64,000 nt of DNA from Collybia mongolica (lineage: Eukaryota; Basidiomycota; Agaricomycetes; Agaricales; Clitocybaceae): assembly GCA_013420905.1 (NCBI GenBank), contig JAAXNY010000007.1, positions 186,001-250,000 of the forward strand, written 5' to 3'. Made by a program: the position numbers and the translations under genes. The notes beneath the pieces were generated by a model that did not search any database, was not told the DNA's origin, and was given only the letters and a program-made list of their open reading frames with translations. This document shows, in pieces, positions 1-12,828 of this stretch (position 1 is its first letter; each line of letters opens with the position of its first letter).

Positions 1-914
1 TGTAGATGGACCAGGGACATGGCGGACATATACCTAATCATCCCACCATGTGCGGATTCGATCCCTAGGAATTTGAGGCTGGGAAGGATGAAAGGCTTCA
101 GAAACTCCTCGAGCCTGTCGCTCTGATCTGAAGGCAAGTAGGAATCGTTGTAGGCGATCCGTAATTCTTCGAGGTGTTTGAGAGTAGTAGGCCGACTAAC
201 GTGGCCGGTCGTAGGTTTCGTGAGCATGATCACACACGAAATGACATTGCTGCAGTGCAGCATGATTCCCTGCAGCTCCGTTTCATGCAACTCGGGTTCC
301 CTTATATCGACTGTTGTCAGAGTAGACCATGGAATATTAAACGCCGCGCATCGTTTCATCATCCCCGCGAACTTGAGCCCAGTATGCAGCGTAACGCTCC
401 TGAGAGCAGGGAGCATCCCGAGGTCCACGTACGGCGCCTTGGAAAAATTGCGCGGATTGAACGTAGTCGTGGTGAACCGGACCTCCTCCAAGACTGGTGC
501 TGGGTTCGGAGGCAGTTGGACGAACACGGAATAAAACTCAAGTGGCATGGATATGGACAGTGTCCGAACCCGTGAAAGAGTGGGCAGAAGGAATTGTCGG
601 AGGAGGTCGTTCTTTGGACCATTGATAGTGAGTGAGATCGAGAGGGGAAGACCTTTGGCGCGCGCGACCCAGTCGTTTGGACCACGACATACCTTCTTGC
701 CGACTTCTTGAGAGTTATATGTAGTGAGTTTATCCCATAACATTGGTAAGCCCGTTGCAATCTCGCGCCAACGTTTGGAGATGACCATGAGTAGGAGCGG
801 CGCAGAGTGGGAAGATGCGTGACGTGTTACCCCACGCGACTTCGCAGGCTCCATACACATTAGGAATATTTCCTCCATGAGCTCAGTGGGAATATCGTCG
901 ATGGTGGTAGCCAT
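1..914 (-). CDS. F-box protein, 3' end cut by window edge
   Basis: An open frame runs without a stop from ATG at 914 to base 1 (304 codons visible). The first ~20 residues (IDDIPTELMEEIFLMC) are a typical F-box start, followed by a second F-box half with KRWREIA and LPMLW near residues 50-70. After that come leucine-rich segments of the degenerate LRR kind found behind basidiomycete F-boxes. By family knowledge such proteins recruit substrates to SCF ubiquitin ligases; the substrate cannot be told. No intron is needed in the visible part and nothing looks broken. The C-terminus lies outside the window. Confidence 0.8.
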   Translation of the reverse strand, partial: MATTIDDIPTELMEEIFLMCMEPAKSRGVTRHASSHSAPLLLMVISKRWREIATGLPMLWDKLTTYNSQEVGKKVCRGPNDWVARAKGLPLSISLTINGPKNDLLRQFLLPTLSRVRTLSISMPLEFYSVFVQLPPNPAPVLEEVRFTTTTFNPRNFSKAPYVDLGMLPALRSVTLHTGLKFAGMMKRCAAFNIPWSTLTTVDIREPELHETELQGIMLHCSNVISCVIMLTKPTTGHVSRPTTLKHLEELRIAYNDSYLPSDQSDRLEEFLKPFILPSLKFLGIESAHGGMIRYMSAMSLVHL

Positions 915-3900
915 TTCAGGAGAAGGTAGCATCTTAGTTAAAATTAGATATCAAGAAACTAAACGGTCAAATAATAGAACTCACTTATGGGCGATACTGA
1001 GTAGTAAGGGATTTATCAGTTATGTCAGTGTAGTAAGCATTCGCGTACTTTTATAATCTCGGGTTCGAGTGTCTATCAAGACTAAGGACAATGGTATATG
1101 TGGAAGAGCGTCGATCATTCCGGGGCCATAAACCTAAATGGCCCAAATCAAAGTCACATTGTCTTCCGGACATAGACATGAACCTTGGGGCCAGAAATAG
1201 CAAATAAATCGTTTGGACCTTTGTCTATACAGAAAACCTATCCCTTTTGATAAGTAACCGTGATAGCTCGTGGAGTACGATATACAAAGGGAACCGTACA
1301 ATTGAGTTCAAGGGCCAAAGGAAAGTGTGACGTAAATTGTCCTTTAAACCACTTATCATAGAACCAAGTTAAAACGTCATCCTGCCCATTTTCTTGAGAA
1401 ATTAACCGTCTGAGATCGTTAGGTAACTGGAATAAGTTCCAAATCGTTCTTGCAACTATGAAATGCAATCCACCAATGTCAGGTGCCCTGCTTAGCAGAC
1501 CCGAGCAAGAGTTGAGAAAAGAACAAATGGGAGAATATTACAACTTCATGCCAAATACGCCAATTCAAAGCTTCTCAAAAGCTTACTTTCAATGTGCCTG
1601 CTTCATAGAGTCTGGGAAGCCTGCCCCATACACATACCAGATACTATAGCGCCATGGAAGGCGGCCCCATCGTGTGCTACAGCGTCAACGACGAACTCGA
1701 CTTTCGTCAGTCATGAGAAGCGAGATGGGACTGCAAGTGAGTAGTCTAGTTGGTTCAATGAAAACGCATTGGGAAGGTACCATGACTCAACACTTTCTTT
1801 AGGAACGATTACCGTGAATGCGAAGGCCTATGTCTCCAATCTTTGAGTTAGAGGCATCATCAAATTTTCCAAGAATGAAAGGCCACGCATCAGTTTTCGA
1901 CACTTTACGTTCAGATGATTCGAAGGATATACGCTGCACGCCGAAAGAATAAACGTTATGTGACATTGGGTCCTGTGACCTCGGTGTTAGATAAAGACGA
2001 CACACCAAAATCATCATAAGCAAATCACGCCAAACAAACTCTTCTATCATACTCGACGTATGGTAGATGAAGTCGAGCAGCACTGAAAAGGTGGCCAATG
2101 TCGTCCTCGAATAAATGACCGAAGAAGTTTAGGCATAATGAAGAAAGTCACTTGGTTGAAAATCGAGATGAAGGGCCTTCAGTGTGCGAAAGGTATCCGT
2201 CATGGCAATATATAGGAAAAAGCAAGGCTTGGAAGGTTGCATTTCGGGTGTCGTATTATATTTCTTGGAAAATCATTCCCAAGGAAATGCCTAAATGCAC
2301 TCAATGATAAGACGTTACAGACGTTGCGGATTGTACGGGGTGAGAAGAATATGCAAATGGAAGATGTATAATAAAGTATAAAGGCCTAGAGCGTCGTTAA
2401 AGGTGGAATGACAGCCAATTATTAAGATAGATGTGGCCAAGATGACCAGAGAAAACAGGAGCGTAGGACTAGATGGGTGAGATGCGTGTGCGGCGGTTAA
2501 GCGCCGTGAAGCTTGTAGGTGTCGGCGTTCAAGCTCAAGTCCCAATTCCTTGGTCAACCGTTTCCTATGTTTCTGATTTGGCGATAATCGGCTCGAGATT
2601 CTGCGAGAGTGGGTAAATATGAACTAAATCATCCGTTAGGATACGTATCGTCTCGCTAAGCCCTTTAGGACGGTATGTGAGGGGAGGCGAGCAAGCGACT
2701 CGCTAGAAAACAATCCGAAAATAATTGTCAAGCCGAGCTGGAAATACGTCGCCTCAATATATAAATTTAATCCATCGCTTGGAATGTTTTCGCCCGAAAT
2801 GATGTACCAGTCTAAGAAGAATATCCTGTTGACGAAGAAGAAATGAGCGGTAAACAATAGAGCACTTTTGCAGACGATATTTCGTATATTTACGCACAAA
2901 AGTTAAGCGAGTCCCACAGGATTCTCTGGCTCCACAGTTGTACATGACGCCAATGCACGGCAACGTGACCTTTGACAATATAATATTTATACGCGCGCAA
3001 TATCACATCAACCACTACCACCAGTTCTACCGAAAACTATTACATTTTACCATGCTTGACTAGTACTGAGGTCGCCATTGACAATCGCGAGCAACGCTAG
3101 TTACGGGACAACGCACAAGATCCGCACGTGCTAAGTTCGTTGTGGATATCATCCCCTGACTTGTTGGAGCCATGACCCCATCGGACGAAAGTTAAGCGAG
3201 TTCCAGTAAATATATTTGCGTTTTTTGTGGGCTGCAAAAGTGCTCCAGTACAGTTAACCTTGATAACGCTTATCTGTATACGTTCTTCGCTAGCAAGCAG
3301 AGAAGGATTCTATAGCACACGAACCTGGCTAAGGGACCTGCCAACAAATTGTATAACCTCAAAAATAGCTTTACCGCATCAAAATTTGCGCAAGCTAGTT
3401 CTGCTCAGAAAGTGACGTTATGAAGTCAGGAGTAGGACACACCACACGAATCGCCGATCCTATATGATAGAAGCGACCTTGACGCTTCTCCATGGGCGCT
3501 ACGCGCGAAATGGAACGAGAATATTGTGTTCTAACCGTCCGAGTCAAACACCAGGGGTTGCAAATCGGAAGGTGTACTTACAACGTAACGCAAGAAAAGC
3601 AATATCCGCAGACATAGCTGCACAAGCGGGAGAATTACGTTTCATACAGCCTGACCGCCTCTGGAAAACAAACCGAATTTTCGCAAGGTTGAGGAAGTTC
3701 ATGGTCGTTTGTTCGTCATGTGTCACGTGTGTTCAAGCTCGGCGCACAGTATGAAGAGAAGGCTATCCAACTGGTAATAATACGAGAAGCGGAGGCCCGT
3801 GACACGGAGTCTTTAATGAAATGCATCTGAAGACGGCGACGTAAGATATTACTACTCGCAACAAGGAAGATGTGGGCGCACCACTTGAAATGAAGACAAC

Positions 3901-4680
3901 CTCGCAATCCATCCTGAACAAGGAGCAATTCTTGAGCCAAAGAACCCCTCAGACAATACGACCTATACCGAATTATGGAGTGAAGGTGACCGTCTAACTT
4001 AAGAACCGAGAGCGAATGCCACATGGATGATACCTTGTTGCCACGGGCATGATTATTTGGCCATCCTACATACAGCATTGGCCAGGGCAGATAATCTCGG
4101 GGGCTTTCAATTTTAGATTCTTTGGTCTATTCAATTCAAGGGCTGAGGTCGTCTGGAACTCTCCTAGAATGATATAACGAGATCGGACTTTCAATGACTA
4201 GGGTGGGCCGGTGCCTGGGCGGTGAAGCTGCCGAACTGCTGTCTTCTCTGATTAGGAGATGAAGAATTCAGCATTGTAAACGGGGTTTAGAGTAAAAACA
4301 AATGAATGACGAGATGAGGGAAAAGTCAAGGAAAAGTTGTGAGGTGGCACAGCCTCATTCTTAAAATTTTGAACCACGTGGACACAACCACTCAGGAGTT
4401 ACGTAGATCCATGCCCCAGTGGAGCAAATTTGACAACGATCTATGCCATTAGTTCCAGCCCAGTACATTCTTTGTACATAAGTATAAACAAGCGGACAGA
4501 CCTGACGGTTCTCTTTCTACTGCTACACAATTCGTAGACAACTTCGTGCCCCAGTTCGATAGAACAATTTTTTTATAGTAAGTAATTTAGATTACGAGAG
4601 TTGTCCGAATTAGTACCAGCACCTATCATTTATGTACGCTGTAAGGGCGGCTTGGAGCGAACGATACTGTCCCGCAGGAA
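915..4680. other. No resolved gene; scattered coding-like pieces
   Basis: No gene could be assembled here. About 3733-3831 on the plus strand reads like an exon (KLGAQYEEKAIQL, then REAEARDTESL), and 3862-3996 in another plus frame is also open and protein-like. On the minus strand 2315-2557 encodes one hydrophobic segment and 1799-2098 an unrecognised stretch. Given the intron density of the neighbouring gene, one or two intron-rich genes may be hidden here. Confidence 0.3.
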
Positions 4681-6666
4681 TCAACTGTTCGCGTTGTGCT
4701 TTCTTCCACCTTGATCTGAAGCTGGAGGGGACAAGTCAGGTTCGAATGGATGAGTGAATGACCTCTTGAGACTCACAGGTCCTGTCGACAAATCTCTTTG
4801 CTGCAGTGGGATACAATTACACTGGCATGCACGTACTGAAACGAAAGAATAACGTACTGAGAATCTCTTACTGGTCGGACTGTCGGGCAAGACAGGACGT
4901 TCTCCCGATACTGACTGCGAGCGACTACTGTGACTATATTGAAGTCGCCTCCTCGTATTGAGGCTACAACGGGTTGGACGTCAAAATGGAAGTCAGGGTA
5001 TGCAAGGATGGCGATGGCTTACGTGGCCAATAAGGAGTTAGCGTAAACTGTTTCTTGGGTAAGTGAAGGATAAGCACGAGGGATATAATCACGCACATTT
5101 GCTAATGACGAAATGAAGGCCCATGAAGACAAGGTTGGTAGGCATTGTCAACCACTAAGAGAGTTATTAAACTGGGTCAAATTACTTGTTGTGACCTTAC
5201 GAATATCATGGAAAGCACTGTCGCTGCACTAGAAATATATAATGAATATAAGCCATGCGGATGTAGCCCGAGACGTACCCTGTGAGAGCACCGTTTTCAA
5301 AAGCGTAACGCACGAGTAAGTCCAAAATCGGATTTAAGCTAGATAGCAACGTTAGCCAGAAGAATTCTCACATCGACTGTGTACTTACTCGGAGTTCTTC
5401 TTGCGACCGTTCATGAGCATGAAGCACAGGAAGCCAGTTATCAGAACGTCCATGAGCGAAGAGAGCGCAAGTCCCGAGGTGAACGACCACTAGAATCGCA
5501 TGTAAAAAATTCATAAACATATAAAAATGTCTATTCGGCGCACCGTGTACTTCCGAACGAAATCTTCTAGACTCCCTATAGATATCCTAAAGATATCGGT
5601 CAACCCATGTGTAATTCATAATTACTGAGCATGACATACATCTTTGCGGTAGTGACTTCGAAGTTTCGTGAGAGAAATATCATTATGAGAGATTAGCCAC
5701 TCACAAGACGCAAAGACTATCGATGGTTCCATGAGACTTCGTGTGCGAGTATATAAACGAAGTGAACTTACATAATCGTGCGCAAGCAATAAGCCCCTAA
5801 TCACGGAAAAAAAAATTGTATGAGTGATGGAAGAAAGAAAGAAAAAATGAAGCATCCACCAAAGGGATAGCGATATAGAGCTTTCTATCGCTGACTGTGA
5901 TGAATGAGTATAGGCCTTAATCCATATCCACATATAAAGACCCCACGTTTATATATTCGCTGAACGTAGAAGCTTTATGCGCATGAGTTGATTGAGAGTG
6001 AACACATGAGAACGATGACCCTACCAATGAACCAAGAATGTCAGAGTTGCCTATGAGCACAGTCAGATGTTGAGTCTTAAGTGACAAATGATTGTGCGTA
6101 CTGTAAAGGCTATTGTGAGCTGGAGGCAATTGATGCTCAGCGGCCTGTAGAGTTATATAGAAAAATGACATACGGGCAGACTCCTGAGAACCAAAGACGA
6201 TCAGGTGTCAAGATAACATTATCCCACTACAAAGGATTTTGCGTTACCATGAAATAAAGTCGACTCTGTCGTGGTTCCCAAAATGAGCGATGAGGTAATC
6301 CCACAGAGACGTGCCAACGAAGAACATATGGCCAAAGTCAAGTATCCTGTGAACGGATCTGGTATCAAGGTCGTTCACGAATCACGGTGCCTAAATTTCG
6401 TACCACACACATGCCACCTGTTGGCCAGGAGGCGTAACTGAGTAAACGATAACAGGACATGTATGATGACTCACCAGCGACTTAACTCCAGAAGGGTCAG
6501 ACGGATAGTACTTGAAGTAAGACAATGTCTGAACAGTCACAATTCCCGAGAACCTATCCAACTATCATGAGTAGACGTACTCATTAGCGCAGGAGGGCAT
6601 AACCGACGATGATGCAACCAGACCGCCAACGAGTAAAGCTCCCAGAGTACTGGGAACATCGACCAT
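4681..6666 (-). CDS. DUF6534-type multi-pass membrane protein, about 19-20 exons
   Basis: Starting at ATG 6666 (MVDVPSTLGALLVGG) a protein typical of the basidiomycete DUF6534 family can be read through to about 4,680 by removing roughly 18-19 introns of 39-64 bp, all with GT..AG ends. Conserved stretches in order are VQTLSYFKYYP, LDFGHMFF with TSLWDYLI, TFLVHCF with QRIYKLSDRK, WSFTSGLALSSLMDVLIT, and YANSLLATLNTRR near the end. The helices imply a seven-segment membrane protein; its function in the family is unknown. Several exons are tiny: 14, 10, 18, 12 and 16 bp. No stop or frameshift is needed, so the gene looks functional. The last exon is uncertain: frames ending at 4681 or slightly earlier are both possible. 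Confidence 0.75.
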
Positions 6667-9133
6667 GATGAGTACTTGTAAGGACAGTGAGGCGGAGGAG
6701 GAAAAAGAAAAACGCCAAGGTTTCAGCAAGCGGTTGACTTTATGTATTCTATGTAGCACGGACCGAATCTTGGTAGGCCGTGCCTGTTATTCGGCTCTCT
6801 CCATACCATCGCTCGCGGAGCTCGGTTAAGCAATACGTAGACGCCACGTGGCTTTAAGCTTAGAGTGTTACTTCAGTCCTGGACCAAATTGACTTGAAAA
6901 ATGTTCTTACTCACTGTTGACCACATTAGCATGGTGCTAGAGCTAGAGAGTGAGGAGTAAGCACGTAACATACGATCACCATAGTGCTGAATATCTTCAA
7001 GCTAGCCATCTCAAGCCATTAGATGCCAGGGATGTCGCGCGGTGGGTCGCTGGCGGGCCGCAAGCCATACAATAGCCGGGTGCACATCACCTTCTAGGCC
7101 CGATCCTAGGCGTATCGGCGGTACCGAGAAAGAGAGATATAGGAGGATATAGGTGGCCAATGCGGAGTGCCCTAGAACATCCGTACTAGTGGTGAGCTAA
7201 ATGGAAATGATCTTCGAAAGATAATTATCAAAGTAGGAACGTCAAGTTTTGTTGACGTCGTCAACAAAGGCAGGGCTCAAATTTACCCTTTCTTCATGCA
7301 GAGGTTTCGAAGGCATCAGCATAGATAAGTCATGCCAGATCTGAAAGCGGAGGGAAAACTGTTCCTTCCCTTGGGATTTTCAAATGACGACGACTTGCGA
7401 CGAAGCGAAAGAGCAAATAACAATCCTCGGATACATTCATGACGTTTGTCACATGATCGTGCGTGTCGCGTGACAACCGCCACAAATTTCTTTTCGTCGC
7501 TACGAGCCTTGATGTGAATGATGCATATGCTTGTCCGAGAAAATTCATCCGAACAACACCCTCACCCGGCACAGACGCCGTCAAGGCCACGCTGCGATGA
7601 TGGTACGAAACTATGCCGCTGAGGTAATTGTTAGCGTTGTCTAACTTGTCTACGGAGCTCTGACATGTTTGGCTTGTGCTGTAAGGTTGAGTCAACGTAG
7701 GCACCCACATCTACGAAGTACACCTCTCATAAAAAAGCGGTGACTCAATGATCAGTCTGAAACACATGGATGGTGTATGGATCAGTGGCCACAACGTAAG
7801 TCACTATTACCTATCAGTTCACGGGTGGGGCTATAATAATGGTAACCCTAGGCCTGCATCTGTAGGATAACGCGATCCATGTTGCACACCATAATAGTGC
7901 CACATCCCGCGCCTCCTATATAACAAGACGGTGGCCAAGATTCCTTATTCCTTATTCTCGCAAACACAATTACAGCGTCAACATTATACATCACGATGTT
8001 ATCACGTTATCATCCCCAACTTGTAGTCGCCTAGGTGTATGGCCAAGAATTCGCATTTTTGCTGCTTCCCCATATACTTCTACCGGACTATCGTATAGTT
8101 TCTCACCTATATCTCTACATGCCGATCTAATCACGTCTGCTCCCCAGCTCCAGAATTTCAACTAGAACCTTGGACGAGTCCAGGGTGGTAGAAATTTCCG
8201 CCTCGTAAAAGGAAGGGTAACAATGTGAAACTTGGGTTTGACCTAAATTCGATCATACCACCAGCTCGAAAAGTCAACAACCAGCACAGCATGCCGAGCC
8301 ACTTAGATGAAAGCTGCACTTTTTCTTATTCCCGGTCAATGGCATGGAGTCAACATAAGTCATCTTTACTCACGTTTCACCCTAGGCATACATTATGTGC
8401 TAACAAGCTGTTTCAGTACGAACCCGTCATCGTCGAAGGCGACATCAAACTCTGCAAAAGAATGCTGCCGACGCCTTTCCCTCCGAGCTTTTTTTGTTTC
8501 TGAAGTAAGCCTTATGGCATAAATTCTAATCCAGGATGCGGGACCCGAGGCTAAGGAGTCATTAGAGACTATTAGGATGTTTATGAGATGCATTGGTATA
8601 GGGATTACGTTTCTCGAAAGACATCTTGAAGAAAGTAAGCCTTAACTAGCCATGGTTATGCTGGTACCTCAAACACTCATCCGTTCAGAATATCACCGCT
8701 GTGAGATATGACGCAGCTTACTACGGGTATAAGGATCCCACTCCTATCAACTTGGCTCCAGGAAGCTAATCTGATGACTTCATGTCTCCTAGAGTCCCAG
8801 ATAGTCCCATGCGTGATTACATTATTTCCACGTATACGTTTGATAGAATCGTCCTCTTGTCATCATGCTATACAAATCCATCTTTGCTCGGCCTCCTCTT
8901 ACCCCCAACAAGTAATGGACACCGATCACGCCCTTACGCCACTGTTGGTTTTCATTTCTGTCTGACAGAATTCCGTACAAATGAAGAGATCGAGGGTGAT
9001 CGATCATAGCGATCAATGATCGGTATGAGCTTTGTCAAAAGAGGTTGACGCCTAAATAACGTGTAATAAACCACAACTTCCCACCCGGAGTTCGCTCTGT
9101 AAGGCATAGCTCACACTCGACACTCGATTCAAA
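6667..9133. other. No resolved gene
   Basis: Nothing recognisable was assembled. An open minus-strand frame at 7330-7710 (126 codons) has no family motif. The plus-strand frames at 8225-8522 overlap one another and look like shadows. Short GATC-rich inverted motifs occur around 8990-9020. The part next to 6666 should contain the promoter of the DUF6534 gene. Confidence 0.3.
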
Positions 9134-9728
9134 ATGCCACCACCCCAACCTTCAACCTCATACACACGCACGGGATCGCAGTCATCCGACGAAGCATCCA
9201 TAGGATCACGGCCGCCACCTTACGTCGTTCTTACTTGCCTTGAGCCGACGGCATCGCTACTGCAGAGAATTAGCGCCAATGACATTCTCTCGTTTATACC
9301 ACATCCCGTCTCATATCCCTTCGTAAGTATTGTTTAGTCGTTTGGGGTGAATGTATCGCTCACTGGCTCACAAGTTTGACCACTTTTCCGTCTCCTCGCG
9401 ATATATTGAGCAACAATACCGTCAACTCTTGGACATGCGTGAGATCCTTCGCGTCGAGGAGATGTTGCAGAACATACGTCAAGATGAAAACCCTTTTCAA
9501 TACCGTTATAGTGCTAAAGAGGCCGCAAGTATGTTAGCAAACAAGGCCACTGAGGGTCTGGTGTACATCGAGAAGCATTGTCGCGAATCTGGAATGAAAA
9601 TCGATCTGCGGGCAATACGAGCACAACGACCATCTTCATTCGAAAACGTCTATCCATATACTGTCCTGCTACCATACATACGAGCGCAGGGCGTGTTTGA
9701 TAACGACACATATTCACCCTCGATATGA
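9134..9728 (+). CDS. Small two-exon gene of unknown function
   Basis: ATG at 9134 opens a Pro/Ser-rich N-terminus. Exon 1 (9134-9322) ends at a consensus donor GTAAGT, and a 52-bp intron (9323-9374) ends CACAAG. Exon 2 (9375-9728) continues in frame with a Gln/Arg/Glu-rich, probably helical segment (RQLLDMREILRVEEMLQ) and stops at TGA 9726, giving about 180 aa. Just after ~9,700 a different frame (to about 9868) encodes an acidic tail with RYDDAITSGES and SGDTSEPDL. The natural protein may therefore be longer, with a one-base indel or an unseen splice near 9,700. I recognise no family. Confidence 0.5.
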
Positions 9729-11014
9729 CGACGCTATTACCAGTGGTGAAAGTGATGTCCGTGAACGAGGTATAGACGATGAATGCTTTGTAGAAGCCGA
9801 ACCAAGTGGGGACACCTCAGAGCCCGATCTGGTAGATATTCGATCGACGTCGTCACGGTCAAAGTAGTCGTCGAAGATTGGGATTGTGGTCGTATAGGGC
9901 GGAAAGATGGTGAGATACATTGTATCGTCGCCTGGAACCCCTTCTTTCGCTAAGCTTAAGCATCCACTTAAACGGCTTATCTAATATAAGTTGACGCTGA
10001 AAGAGCCCATAGTTGTGAGATATTATCAGCTTCGATAGCGAAGTATGGGTAGCAATGAAGTATACATGGTGCAGTTTGTGCAAGTTCAAGTTCGGCCTAA
10101 GCTGGTCTCGAGATCATCGATCGACAATCATTGATCATTAATCAGGCCTCAGGAGTGATGGTAACTATTCCCGCGGTTGTTCGCTTGTACAAGACGGTTG
10201 CCCGAAGCGAGCTGTCAAATATTGGCGTTTGTCAACAACCATCATCCAAAAGGTGCTTGTGTCTGTAAAGCTACGCGACTCGTCAAGGACCCTGCACTGG
10301 TGGTTTTTGAATCTCTGTCACTAAGTATATGATGATGCTGTTCACTTCAAACTCGGCACTTTCAATATTCATGAACACTTCCCTGTTTAAACATGACTTT
10401 CGCCCGATCGTCACTTCTGTCAAATGCGCCGCTGCCCAGGCACATAGATGTGGTTTACTCCATTCTGTATTTGATGCTATCCAGGATCCCATCTTATGAG
10501 ACTGTTTCTCGGAGCGCCTGCCTGAATCAGAGGTGGCGTGGTTGATTAAGTTCTGGAGATTCCACGACGCGCAAAACCTTTACGCATGCGCGTCGACCGT
10601 TAAGGACCTCCACTGTGGAAACACCAGTATGGTTTTCGTTTTGAGGTCACTCAAATTCTGCGCGATACTTAAACCAGTATCTTTTCGTTCATCGCGGTCA
10701 TTAGTCAGCCTATGCGTCTTTGATCATGCCACCATAACTGATCTAATCGTAACTAGTCCATCATCTCAAAACTACAATAATGTCGGAAACACAAGCGTCA
10801 ATCCCTCATCAATGAGTCTCTTTGCACGCACAGAGCCAACTTCATCCTTGTGTAATAGAGGTTTCCCCAGGGCGCCCCATGTCATTGTCGCCCTCGTCAG
10901 GGAAACATCGCCGGAACAACCTGTCCGCCACCTCGACTCCAACATCTCAAGCGAGGCCTCATCCACATCCTGCCCATCATCTGGGCATACTTGATCCGCA
11001 ATGAGGATAGTTTC
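9729..11014. other. No resolved gene
   Basis: The first ~140 bases carry the acidic tail in another frame noted for the preceding gene. The plus frame 10533-10994 (153 codons) has low-complexity Ser-rich content and no motif, so I do not call it. A cluster of ATCGATC/GATCATT-type inverted motifs lies at 10110-10145. Confidence 0.3.
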
Positions 11015-11890
11015 TCATTTTGGAAGAAAGTTTTCATGAGTCTCGGAAGAAGCGTTGGTTAGAGGAAGTAAAAGGTCGCTAAAGGAGTGGTACATCGACT
11101 TCGCTTCGACATGGAGTTCCGTCAATGTCGGCAGGCCTGTCAGCAGTTCCTGTAATTCTTCGATGTTAAAGAGTATGTCGGCAAGGTGAAGGCAGGTTAG
11201 GGAAAGATGGGACCGTGTATGGAGCCGAAGCAGAGAATGAAGGAACTCGTGGTCCACAGCGGAGTGAGATGCCCGGATCTCGAGTTCTGTGAGATTTGGG
11301 AAAATAAGGCGTTGAAAAAGCGGATGAATTATCGACTGCCTTCTGAGCTTCTTTGCGAGGTGTGTTCGCGAGCGGAACTCAACGGTTAGTAACTTCAACG
11401 AAGGGTGAGTAAGGTTTGGGCCGCAATCAGAACCCTCCCCCATTGGCACCCCATCAATTCTGACGAGATATACATTGACGATATTTGGAGCTTGGGCGAA
11501 GAGACAAATGGCCTCACGGGGATCGAATGCAGGGTCGTTGAGCTCGAAAGTGGTCAACTTCGCCCAAGGCATGAATGATGATAGCCTAACTTTTCGAAAC
11601 TCTCCGGCCCGGAGATTGAGGCCGAGGGTAATGGGCCAGTGATTGGCACGAGAAATCCAGATCGCGATGGCACGAATGATGTCCTCATTGATCCGATTGA
11701 CTTTAACAACGTTCCAGAACTCTAGAATGGTAGCTGATATTTCGTGCCAGGTCGAACAGACTAGGACGATTTTTGATACCACCACTGGTGTTCCACCTGA
11801 GGTGTACTTCTCATCATCTGCCAAACAGACTTTAAAGATGAAGGCTAACACCTCGGAGGGGATGATTTCGTTGATGGAGCGGCTTGGTAC
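11015..11890 (-). CDS. F-box/LRR-like protein, N-terminal exon unresolved
   Basis: A single open frame of about 290 codons begins at a likely 3' splice site (CAACTCAAG) just above 11890. It opens with an F-box-like segment (INEIIPSEVLAFIFKVC, then VCSTWHEISATILEFWNVV) and continues with leucine-rich repeats such as LIFPNLTELEIRA, LTCLHLADILF and LPTLTELHVEA to a stop at 11015. The upstream exon with the true ATG was not fixed; a branch-point-like ACTAAC and a short AT-rich intron precede the exon. No stop or frameshift breaks the visible part. Its layout is similar to the broken copy at 41.9-43.6 kb. Confidence 0.65.
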   Translation of the reverse strand, partial: VPSRSINEIIPSEVLAFIFKVCLADDEKYTSGGTPVVVSKIVLVCSTWHEISATILEFWNVVKVNRINEDIIRAIAIWISRANHWPITLGLNLRAGEFRKVRLSSFMPWAKLTTFELNDPAFDPREAICLFAQAPNIVNVYLVRIDGVPMGEGSDCGPNLTHPSLKLLTVEFRSRTHLAKKLRRQSIIHPLFQRLIFPNLTELEIRASHSAVDHEFLHSLLRLHTRSHLSLTCLHLADILFNIEELQELLTGLPTLTELHVEAKSMYHSFSDLLLPLTNASSETHENFLPK

Positions 11891-12575
11891 CTTGAGTTGA
11901 TATTGTTAGTTGGAAACAAGTACTTAGATTTTTTGGCAGGGATTTCTCGAACCATATTTCCAGTCTCTCGTAGACTTGTCTCGAATGAGTAATTTGGGGA
12001 GCTAGCTGGTAAATAGCAGACAAGAATATACCACGCTTTATGTCTCGGGAAAATTGTCACATCTAGGGACGGGCGATGGCCTATACTTTGAATAAAGTTT
12101 GGGGCACTGACCTTTTGGAATGTGCTTTGTTCTCTAAGCTGGCTGAGCCCATCTTATGGCCACACTTCCTACATTCCTTCCCTTAATGATGCCGATCGCG
12201 ATGAGTGTCCGGGATGAAATTTTAGTCCATGCGCGTGATTCCCATTGCCAAGCTAGGCGTGGTGGTCACATGACGCAGCCCACGTGCCACAACCGCACGA
12301 CGTTCAAACAAAGTTTGGGTGGGTTTTTCGCTTTCAATCCGTATGATCCCAGGAAAGGTCGCTTCGCTCCTCACCCATCCTTTATATGACAGTCTGGAAG
12401 GACTTACCGTAACTTATGGTGTAGATGAGAGCCTGCGCTCTGGACAGACACAAAGCATTCTATGTGATCATCTTTTAGCCGTTACCACCAAGTTGTGTTT
12501 CGTAATAAGTAGTGACAGGTGCTTCGAAGTTCCGTCGCATTAACCACTTTACTGACTATAGTGCGGCTCAAAGCC
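11891..12575. other. Flank between F-box gene and MULE
   Basis: This holds the unresolved first exon(s) and promoter of the F-box gene, then about 500 bases in which I see no gene, ending at the target-site duplication of the MULE. Confidence 0.3.
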
Positions 12576-12584
12576 CACCTTAGG
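12576..12584. repeat. MULE target-site duplication, left copy
   Basis: CACCTTAGG directly precedes the left TIR. CACCTCAGG (one transition different) directly follows the right TIR at 26393-26401. Nine base pairs is the usual duplication length for Mutator-like elements. Confidence 0.7.
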
Positions 12585-12625
12585 GGGTAAAACTATTCAG
12601 AAACCCCCTTTCCAGTAGAAACCCT
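12585..12625 (+). repeat. MULE left terminal inverted repeat
   Basis: About 41 bp, starting GGGTAAAACTATTCAG and running through AGAAACCCCC to CAGTAGAAACC. It matches the reverse complement of 26352-26392 with an indel in the C-run and two or three substitutions. Confidence 0.8.
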
Positions 12626-12700
12626 GCGCCGAAAATTTGATGGGTTCGCCGGTGTCATGTGATGTCGCATTGCCACATCAAACTTCCGTTCTCACCATTC

Positions 12701-12722
12701 AGCTCAACTACAAGCATTCCTT
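12701..12722. repeat. LINE target-site duplication, left copy
   Basis: AGCTCAACTACAAG followed by CATTCCTT recurs directly after the poly(A) of the LINE at 20873-20895, with one extra base in the right copy. This fixes both LINE ends. Confidence 0.85.
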
Positions 12723-12828
12723 CTTGATCTCTTACCACCACCTGGTAGGAGGTTTGACACATAGTAAAGTTGCAAATCACCGTTACTCCCTGGTTGAGCC
12801 CACCCACTCCCACCCTTTCTTGCGCTGT

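Noticed and set aside
359..760. Minus-strand ORF of 133 codons
   Set aside because: Lies in a different frame inside the F-box gene that runs from 914 to the window edge.
7330..7710. Minus-strand ORF of 126 codons
   Set aside because: No recognisable family or supporting neighbouring exon.
10533..10994. Plus-strand ORF of 153 codons
   Set aside because: No motif, poor codon character, no supporting splice context.
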